Shown here: positions 6,357-11,141 of the stretch, in pieces
How the letters are laid out: every line of letters begins with the position of its first letter
Numbering within the stretch: position 1 is the stretch's first letter
Assembly (NCBI GenBank): GCA_026983855.1
Contig: JALSTE010000453.1
Span: 1 to 11,141 of the forward strand
Length of the DNA: 11,141 bases
DNA from: Acidimicrobiia bacterium
Lineage (GTDB): Bacteria > Actinomycetota > Acidimicrobiia > Acidimicrobiales > Poriferisodalaceae
Reading direction: 5' to 3'
The notes under the pieces: model-generated
Seen by the model: only the letters and a program-made list of their open reading frames with translations
Databases searched by the model: none
Told to the model about the DNA's origin: nothing
Translations under genes and position numbers: made by a program

Positions 6357-7703
6357 GTGCCCCCTCGTCGCTCGAGGCTGACCCTCGCCCTGCATCCGGC
6401 CCGACTGGTGGTGATCGCCTTCGCCACGGTCACCATCCTGGGCACCCTGCTGCTGATGCTGCCGATCTCGGCCCGGCAGGGCAGTACGAACCTGCTGGAC
6501 GCCCTGTTCACCTCGACCAGCGCCGTCACCGTCACCGGCCTGGCGGTGAGGGACACCTCGGTGCACTGGTCCGGGTTCGGCAAGGGGGTGATAATGCTGC
6601 TGATCCAGTTCGGGGGTTTCGGCATCATGACCGGCGCGTCGGTCGTGGCCCTGTTCCTGTCCCGTCAACTCGGTCTGCGCCAGAGGATGTTCACCCAGGC
6701 TGAGACCGGCACCGTCAGCCTCGGGGACATCCGCCGGATCGTGAAGGCCATCGCCGTGGTGACCCTGACGGTGGAGTTCCTGACCGCGGTGGTCCTCACC
6801 TTCCGGTTCCGGGCCACCGACGACCTGAACCTGTGGACGGCGGGCCGCTACGGCCTGTTCCACGCGGTCTCGGCGTTCAACAACGCCGGATTCTCCCTGT
6901 ACTCCGACAGCCTGGCCCGGTTCTCCGGCGACATCTGGATCCTGGGGCCGATCGCCTTCGCCCTGGTGGTGGGTGGTCTGGGCTTCCCCGTTCTCCTCGA
7001 CCTGGTGGACTCTCCCCGGCATCCCCGCCGCTGGTCCCTGCACACCAAGCTCACCCTGGGCGTCACCGCCGCCCTGATAGTCGGGGCCTTCGTGGCCATC
7101 CTGGTGCTGGAGTGGTCGAATCCCGGGACCTTCGGGCCCATGGGGGTCGGGGACAAGTTGGTCAACGGCGGGTTCCACGCCCTGACCCCCAGGACCGCCG
7201 GGTTCAACGTGGTCAATGTGGGGGCGATGGACGACTCCACCCTGTTGGTCCATGACGGTCTCATGCTCGTCGGTGCGGGGGCGGCCTCCACCGGCGGGGG
7301 GATCAAGGTGTCCACCTTCGGGCTCCTCGCCTTCGTCATCTGGGCCGAGATAAGGGGGCGCCAGGACGTGACGATCTTCGAACGGCGAATATCGCTGAGC
7401 CTGCAACGCCAGGCGATCACCGTGGCCCTGGTGAGTGTCGGACTGGTACTGGGCGCCGCCATCACCATCGCCCGTCTGAGTTCGATCACCCAGAGCCAGG
7501 CGGTTTTCGAGGTGACCTCGGCCTTCGGCACCGTCGGTCTCTCCACCGGGGTGACCCCCCATCTGTCGGCCATTTCCCAGCTCATCATCGTGGGGATCAT
7601 GTTCACCGGCCGGGTGGGCATCCTCACCCTGGGAACCGCCCTGGTCATGAATCTCAAACCACCCCTCTACCGTTATCCCGAGGAAGGCCTGGTGATCGGA
7701 TGA
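6357..7703 (+). CDS. ktrB: KtrB/TrkH-type K+ uptake membrane subunit
   Basis: A 448-residue integral membrane protein of the Trk/Ktr/HKT superfamily, the ion-conducting subunit for K+ uptake. All four M1-P-M2 pore repeats are visible, with filter segments TSAVTVTG (Gly61), FNNAGFS (Gly178), TPRTAGFN (Gly282) and FGTVGLSTG (Gly394). The conserved gating-loop segment GAGAASTGGGIKVSTFG lies before the last repeat. The length matches KtrB better than the longer TrkH. I chose GTG at 6357 (PPRRSRLTLALHP, a basic N-terminus) because it lies directly behind a -10 box; a GTG at 6336 would fall upstream of the predicted transcription start. The RCK regulatory subunit follows 57 bp downstream in the same direction. 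Whether uptake is Na+-coupled cannot be read from the sequence. Confidence 0.95.
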   Translation: MPPRRSRLTLALHPARLVVIAFATVTILGTLLLMLPISARQGSTNLLDALFTSTSAVTVTGLAVRDTSVHWSGFGKGVIMLLIQFGGFGIMTGASVVALFLSRQLGLRQRMFTQAETGTVSLGDIRRIVKAIAVVTLTVEFLTAVVLTFRFRATDDLNLWTAGRYGLFHAVSAFNNAGFSLYSDSLARFSGDIWILGPIAFALVVGGLGFPVLLDLVDSPRHPRRWSLHTKLTLGVTAALIVGAFVAILVLEWSNPGTFGPMGVGDKLVNGGFHALTPRTAGFNVVNVGAMDDSTLLVHDGLMLVGAGAASTGGGIKVSTFGLLAFVIWAEIRGRQDVTIFERRISLSLQRQAITVALVSVGLVLGAAITIARLSSITQSQAVFEVTSAFGTVGLSTGVTPHLSAISQLIIVGIMFTGRVGILTLGTALVMNLKPPLYRYPEEGLVIG

Positions 7704-7768
7704 GCAGCTCCCTTCCTGATCATTCCGACGCCGGTTCCGTCAGCCCAGCGAGGTCCCAACGTGCCTGA
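7700..7768 (+). CDS. Possible 22-codon mini-ORF bridging ktrB and ktrA
   Basis: An ATG overlaps the ktrB stop as ATGA, and the reading frame runs 22 codons (MSSSLPDHSDAG...) to a TGA at 7766-7768, just inside the ktrA start (GTG 7761). It fills the whole gap between the two genes. It could be a coupling leader that carries ribosomes from ktrB to ktrA, a real microprotein, or chance. The peptide is polar and matches nothing I know. No codon-bias argument is possible at this length. Confidence 0.25.
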   Translation: MSSSLPDHSDAGSVSPARSQRA

Positions 7769-8459
7769 CAACCCGACCTGGTTCCAGAGAATGAGGACCA
7801 GCACCAGTTCCCCCCGCACCATCATGGTGGTGGGGTTGGGCCGCTTCGGCAGCGCCCTGGCCCAGACCCTGGTCGACCTGGGCCACGACGTGCTGGGTGT
7901 CGACCGCAGCCCGGCTCTCGTGAACCGCTACGCCGGTGCCCTCACCCACGTCACCCAGGCCGACAGCACCGACGTGGAGGCCCTGCGGCAACTCGGAATC
8001 GAGGACATGCCCCACGTGGTGGTCGCCATCGGTCACGACATGGAGGCCAGCATCCTCACCGTGGCCAACATGGTCGACCTGGACGTGCCCGACATCTGGG
8101 CCAAGGCCACCACCCGCTCCCACGCCGACATCCTCACCCGGGTGGGAGCCCACCACGTGGTCTCACCGGAGACGGACATGGGGCGGAGGGTGGCCCACCT
8201 GGTCACGGGCGGGGCCATGGACTACGTGGCCCTCGACGAGGACTTCGCCCTGGTGGAGACCGACGCCCCGCCCAGCGTGGTCGGCAAGTCCCTCAAGGAG
8301 GCCCGGTTGCGGGAGAACTACGGGGTGACCGTGGTGTGCATCAAGCCGGCCCGGGGCTCGTTCACCTACGCCACCCCCGACACCACCGTCGACGAGGGCG
8401 ATGTGCTGCTGGTGGCCGGGGAGACCCGCAAGGCCGAGGCCTTCGCCGAGCTGGAGTAG
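7761..8459 (+). CDS. ktrA: KtrA/TrkA-type RCK regulatory subunit of K+ uptake
   Basis: A 232-residue cytoplasmic RCK protein that would form the nucleotide-binding ring below KtrB and gate it. The N-terminal Rossmann fold (TrkA-N) shows IMVVGLGRFGSAL (GxGxxG at 25-30) and the acidic Asp48 at the end of strand 2 that binds the ribose. DSTDVEALRQLGIEDM and the helix around EASILTVANMVDL are also typical. A TrkA-C domain (about 155-232) includes PSVVGKSLKEARLRENYGV and DEGDVLLVAG. One RCK unit of this length fits KtrA rather than the doubled TrkA of E. coli. The GTG at 7761 has a weak GCGAGG 7 bases upstream; ATG at 7791 would remove ten poorly conserved residues and is a possible alternative. 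The gene is very probably co-transcribed with ktrB. Confidence 0.94.
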   Translation: MPDNPTWFQRMRTSTSSPRTIMVVGLGRFGSALAQTLVDLGHDVLGVDRSPALVNRYAGALTHVTQADSTDVEALRQLGIEDMPHVVVAIGHDMEASILTVANMVDLDVPDIWAKATTRSHADILTRVGAHHVVSPETDMGRRVAHLVTGGAMDYVALDEDFALVETDAPPSVVGKSLKEARLRENYGVTVVCIKPARGSFTYATPDTTVDEGDVLLVAGETRKAEAFAELE

Positions 8460-8685
8460 CGGACCGGCCGGGTCCCAGCCCCAACCCCCAACCCCCATCT
8501 CTGAGACCCGGGGACCACCACACCGGCCCCCGCACTCACAAATCCGGGGGGTTCCCGGGGGTCCGGGGTGGCGTCGGTCAGGATGAGAACCGCTGGGCGT
8601 TGGAGTCCGGGGGCCCTGGAGTCCGACGGTCCGGGGAGCTGGAGCGGGCGGGAAGGTTCGCGGGCCCGGCGATGTTGTCATCGCC
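8460..8685. other. G-rich intergenic spacer with possible weak terminator hairpins
   Basis: No credible gene is seen here. Right after the ktrA stop, GGACC-GGCCG-GGTCC (8461-8475) can form a 5-bp hairpin, and CCGGG-GGGTT-CCCGG (8544-8558) another. Neither has a T tract, so termination is only possible, not shown. TGGAGTCCG occurs twice, 16 bp apart (8601-8609 and 8617-8625), within a run of GTCCGGGG-like words. Open frames across it are continuations of antisense or out-of-frame shadows. Confidence 0.4.
8668..8685. promoter_or_regulatory. Perfect 7-4-7 inverted repeat abutting the start of the PPOX-fold gene
   Basis: GGCGATG-TTGT-CATCGCC ends on the base before the ATG at 8686. It occupies the place where a Shine-Dalgarno site or -10 box should be, and none is otherwise visible. 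It could be an operator overlapping the promoter or an RNA hairpin controlling initiation. Chance is possible but a perfect 7-bp stem with a tetraloop at this exact spot is notable. Confidence 0.4.
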
Positions 8686-9081
8686 ATGAGCGTCATTCCC
8701 GAATCCCACGCCGACATCCTCAACTCCAAGGGCTTCGCCCACGTTGCCACCATCGGTCCCGGGGGGGAACCCCAGTCGACCCCGGTCTGGTTCGGTACCG
8801 AGGGGGGCAACATCGTGTTCAGCCTCACCACCGCCCGCCAGAAGTACCGGAACCTCCAGGCCGATCCCCGGCTCGCCCTGTCCATCACCGACCCGGAGAA
8901 TCCGTACCGCTACCTCGAGGTTCGGGGCACGGTGACCGAGTTCCGTCCCGATCCGGACAACTCATTCATCAACTCTATGGCCAAGAAGTACATGGGCGTG
9001 GACGAGTACCCGTTCCACCAGCCCGGGGACGTACGGGTCGTGGTGGTGGTCCAACCCCTCCACTGCACCTCCATGGGCTGA
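8686..9081 (+). CDS. PPOX-class (split-barrel) F420/flavin-dependent oxidoreductase
   Basis: A 131-residue split-barrel protein, the normal size for actinobacterial PPOX-class F420-dependent reductases. The layout fits that family: a first helix (SHADILNSKGFAHVATI), GGEPQSTPVWF, a strand with NIVFSLTTARQKYRNLQ (the cofactor phosphate-binding region), DPRLALSITDP, then YRYLEVRGTVTEF. A short acidic section (DPDNSFINSM) and PGDVRVVVVVQP lead to the end. Such enzymes reduce small substrates in the cytoplasm with F420H2 or FMN; the cofactor and substrate cannot be read from the sequence. The ATG at 8686 is preceded by an inverted repeat and no ribosome binding site. The last codons (Ser-Met-Gly-stop) lie in the first unit of a 15-bp tandem repeat, so the present C-terminus may have been set by a small duplication. 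Confidence 0.85.
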   Translation: MSVIPESHADILNSKGFAHVATIGPGGEPQSTPVWFGTEGGNIVFSLTTARQKYRNLQADPRLALSITDPENPYRYLEVRGTVTEFRPDPDNSFINSMAKKYMGVDEYPFHQPGDVRVVVVVQPLHCTSMG

Positions 9082-9112
9082 ACCTCCACGGGCTGAATAC
9101 GTCCACGGCTCA
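9068..9112 (+). repeat. 15-bp tandem repeat across the PPOX gene stop codon
   Basis: CCTCCATGGGCTGAA (9068-9082) is followed at once by CCTCCACGGGCTGAA (9083-9097), one mismatch apart. A third, degenerate unit follows (TACGTCCACGGCTCA, 9098-9112). The first unit carries the PPOX stop TGA. A further GGGCTGAACC lies at 9148-9157. Recent local duplication by slippage is the simplest reading. Confidence 0.65.
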
Positions 9113-9200
9113 CACTGCGCCACGGAGTCCGGGTCACCGCGCCCCCTGGGCTGAACCACCGGGGGGTGCCGAGACCGCCCCCGGTGTCCCGCCGCGGTCC

Positions 9201-9206
9201 TAGAGT
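9201..9206 (+). promoter_or_regulatory. -10 box of the DNA polymerase gene (leaderless)
   Basis: TAGAGT fits the TANNNT pattern and ends 6 bases before the ATG at 9213, so transcription would start at or beside the start codon. There is no Shine-Dalgarno sequence in the intervening GCCCCC. No clear -35 box is visible at the normal distance. Confidence 0.4.
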
Positions 9207-9212
9207 GCCCCC

Positions 9213-11141
9213 ATGGCCGAGGACCCCACCACCGAGACCGCGCCGGCTTCGGTGGTTCGTCATCCCGACGACGTACCCGTCACCCGCGTCGGCCCCGCCG
9301 AGTTGGATGAGTTCGCCCGCGAACTGAGGCGCGCCGTCCGAATCGCCATCGACACCGAGACGGTCTACGTCGAGGACGGTGTCGGGCCCATGAGGGTGCT
9401 CTCCGCCGCCACCCGGGCCCCCGACGGCTCAGAACGCGCCTGGGTGGTGGACAGTTCAGAGGTCGCGGCCGATCAGCTGGCCCCGGTGCTGCAGGGGATA
9501 GCGGCCGAGGCGTGGAACGCCGACTTCGACGCCCGGGTGGTGGACCGAGCCGTGTTCGAGCCCGCCGGTTGCCGGGTCCGTTCCACACCCGGTTCGGGAA
9601 TCGCCTGGTGGGACGCCCAACTCGCCGACGCCCTGCTCCACCAGGGACTCACCGGATTCTCCTTCTACCACGGGCTGGCGTGGGCCACCCACCGCTACCT
9701 GGGCTTCGACGCCGCCGGCAAGGGGAGCACCCAGCTCTCCTTCTCTGCCCGGGCCGAGCTGACCGAGGAACAGATCGTCTACGCCGGGGCCGACGCGGTC
9801 GAGACCCTCTGGGTCGGGGACGAGATCCGGCGTCTGGTCACCGAGGCCGGATTGGACGAGGTCTGCGAGCTGGAGCAGAGGGCCCGGCCCTTCCTCGACC
9901 ACATGGAGAGGAGGGGACTGCCCTTCGACTGGAAGGGCTGGTCCTCGCAGTTGGCGGAGATGGAACGCAGGCTGGTGGCGGTCCGCACCCGTCTGGCCGA
10001 ACTCACCGGAGGGGGCCAGGCCACCCTGTTCTCACCCGATCTGGAACCCTCCTGGAACCCGGCCTCCGAACTCCAGGCCAAGGAGGCCCTCAACCGGTAC
10101 GCCCCCGACCGGGTGAGGGCCTGGTTCAGGGATCACACCGGCCACGAGAGGCTGTTCGGGCGGGCCGATCCCCTCCGCCACGAGACCCTGGCCGGGTTGG
10201 GAGGGTCCCTGGCCGAGGCCCTCATCGAGTTCCGTGATCTCACCAAGACCCTCTCCACCTACGGCTCGGGGATCGAGGAGTTCATGGATCCCGATGGCCG
10301 CATGAGACCCGAGTACCTCCAGGTGGTGGGAACCAACACCGGTCGCCTGGCCAGCCGCCGGCCGAACGCCCAGAACTTCACCCCCCGCATGAAGCCCTTC
10401 ATACGCCCGTCGGATCCCACCCGGGTCCTGATCCATTCCGACCTCAGCCAGGCCGAGTTGCGCATGGTGGCCCAGATCTCGGGGGACAGAGCCCTACGCG
10501 AGGCGTTCACCCGGGACCGTGACGTCCACGCCACCACCGCCGAGGCCATGTTCGGGGTGGACATGGCCGAACTGGCCCACAGCGACCCCGACCGCCACGC
10601 CGAGTACCGGGCCAAGGCCAAGAGGATCAACTTCGGCATCGTCTACGGCCAGAGGGGCCGGGGACTGGCCCTCAGCCTCACCCAGTCGGGGGTCGAGACC
10701 AGTCCCGAGGAGGGCCAGAGGCTCCTCGAGGCGTACCTCGCCGCCTACCCCGGTGTGGCCCGTTGGACCCGGAGCCGCGATGAGTTCATCGAGGACCTGG
10801 CCCGCCATCCGGGCCCGGTGGACTGGGCCTCGACCCTCGAACTCCACACCATCTGGGGACCGATGAGGGGGCTTCGTCGGGCCTTTCGCCACACCCACCG
10901 GCGCTGGCCGACCGCAACTGAGATCTCCGTCGAGTGGGCCATGCAACCGGGCCCGGTTCCCCCGGTGGACCGTATCGAATGGGCCCTCGGCTTCGAGGCC
11001 CCGGTGGTGCTGACGCCGACCGGTGAGCCATTCGGGTTCTGCTCCCGGACGGTAGCGGGCCGGCGTCAGCAGTTCACCATCTCCACCGACCGGGTTCTGC
11101 TGGGAGCGGTACTGCGGGGAATCGAATCCGACCTCCCCGCC
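9213..11141 (+). CDS. Family A DNA polymerase with 3'-5' exonuclease domain, no 5' nuclease (partial)
   Basis: The frame is open from ATG 9213 to the window edge, 643 codons. A DEDD-type 3'-5' exonuclease comes first: Exo I IAIDTETV (D47, E49), Exo II WNADFDAR (N102, D106) and Exo III YAGAD (Y190, D194). The polymerase follows, with TNTGRLASRRPNAQNFTP leading to motif A, HSDLSQAELRM (D410, Q413, E415), and motif B R466-x3-K470-x3-F474-x3-Y478, the dNTP-binding O helix of Klenow. Phe474 predicts normal discrimination against dideoxy substrates. Motif C (HDE) and the end lie outside the window. The N-terminal FEN-type 5' nuclease of PolA is absent, so this is probably an accessory repair-type enzyme like those annotated as bifunctional exonuclease/polymerase in actinobacteria. 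After YPGVARW (512) about 80 extra residues precede T613-VA-GRR (616-618), where E. coli PolA needs about 25 in all. Confidence 0.9.
   Translation, partial: MAEDPTTETAPASVVRHPDDVPVTRVGPAELDEFARELRRAVRIAIDTETVYVEDGVGPMRVLSAATRAPDGSERAWVVDSSEVAADQLAPVLQGIAAEAWNADFDARVVDRAVFEPAGCRVRSTPGSGIAWWDAQLADALLHQGLTGFSFYHGLAWATHRYLGFDAAGKGSTQLSFSARAELTEEQIVYAGADAVETLWVGDEIRRLVTEAGLDEVCELEQRARPFLDHMERRGLPFDWKGWSSQLAEMERRLVAVRTRLAELTGGGQATLFSPDLEPSWNPASELQAKEALNRYAPDRVRAWFRDHTGHERLFGRADPLRHETLAGLGGSLAEALIEFRDLTKTLSTYGSGIEEFMDPDGRMRPEYLQVVGTNTGRLASRRPNAQNFTPRMKPFIRPSDPTRVLIHSDLSQAELRMVAQISGDRALREAFTRDRDVHATTAEAMFGVDMAELAHSDPDRHAEYRAKAKRINFGIVYGQRGRGLALSLTQSGVETSPEEGQRLLEAYLAAYPGVARWTRSRDEFIEDLARHPGPVDWASTLELHTIWGPMRGLRRAFRHTHRRWPTATEISVEWAMQPGPVPPVDRIEWALGFEAPVVLTPTGEPFGFCSRTVAGRRQQFTISTDRVLLGAVLRGIESDLPA

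Noticed and set aside
6342..7562. 406-codon open frame on the minus strand opposite ktrB
   Set aside because: The hydrophilic Gly/His/Gln-rich translation is the usual antisense image of a GC-rich membrane protein gene.
8461..8558. Rho-independent terminator after ktrA
   Set aside because: Two 5-bp GC stems exist but neither has a T tract, so a confident terminator call is not justified; noted only within the spacer entry.
9512..10237. 241-codon open frame inside the polymerase gene in another plus frame
   Set aside because: It overlaps the exonuclease and polymerase motifs read in the 9213 frame and is Arg/Gly/Pro-rich nonsense.

Overview
The window is GC-rich (roughly 70% by eye) bacterial chromosome, densely packed with protein genes. 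GTG and TTG starts, GGAGG-type ribosome binding sites, start codons sitting directly behind -10-like boxes (leaderless genes), a predicted F420-type flavin/deazaflavin oxidoreductase and a high Ala/Arg/Gly/Pro proteome all point to an actinobacterium. An Acidimicrobiia-like lineage is my guess, but this is inference and no rRNA or marker settles it. I see no tRNA, rRNA, CRISPR array, transposase or integrase.

Layout. Everything left of about 4360 is read on the minus strand and everything right of about 4455 on the plus strand, so the two halves diverge from a ~100-bp control region carrying a perfect 8-3-8 inverted repeat. The minus-strand run, in transcription order, is: an MFS transporter (4357-3128); a protein with two SCP2-like halves (3039-2398); a glutamine-synthetase-family gamma-glutamyl ligase (2405-999); a class I glutamine amidotransferase/gamma-glutamyl hydrolase (932-222); and the first 48 codons of an unidentified membrane protein (144-1, cut by the window edge). 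The SCP2-like and synthetase genes overlap by 8 bp. The ligase/hydrolase pair is the PuuA/PuuD logic of gamma-glutamylated amine (polyamine-type) catabolism. The transporter and lipid-binding-fold protein could supply or remove the substrate. The oxidase (PuuB) and aldehyde dehydrogenase (PuuC) steps are not in the window.

The plus-strand half starts with maf (nucleotide pyrophosphatase) overlapping a dusB-type tRNA-dihydrouridine synthase by ATGA. A second unit follows with its own promoter, encoding a two-component K+ uptake system: KtrB/TrkH-type membrane subunit (6357-7703) and KtrA/TrkA-type RCK regulator (7761-8459), with a 22-codon overlapping mini-ORF between them. A ~225-bp G-rich spacer leads to a small F420/PPOX-fold oxidoreductase (8686-9081). 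After a 131-bp spacer with short tandem repeats comes a family A DNA polymerase (9213 to the right edge) that has a 3'-5' exonuclease domain but no 5' nuclease domain, and an insertion of about 80 residues between motif B and the GRR element.

The most unusual items are the polymerase insertion, the SCP2-like gene coupled to a gamma-glutamyl ligase, and the Ser/Pro-rich insertion in the Dus active-site region. No defence or mobile system is visible.
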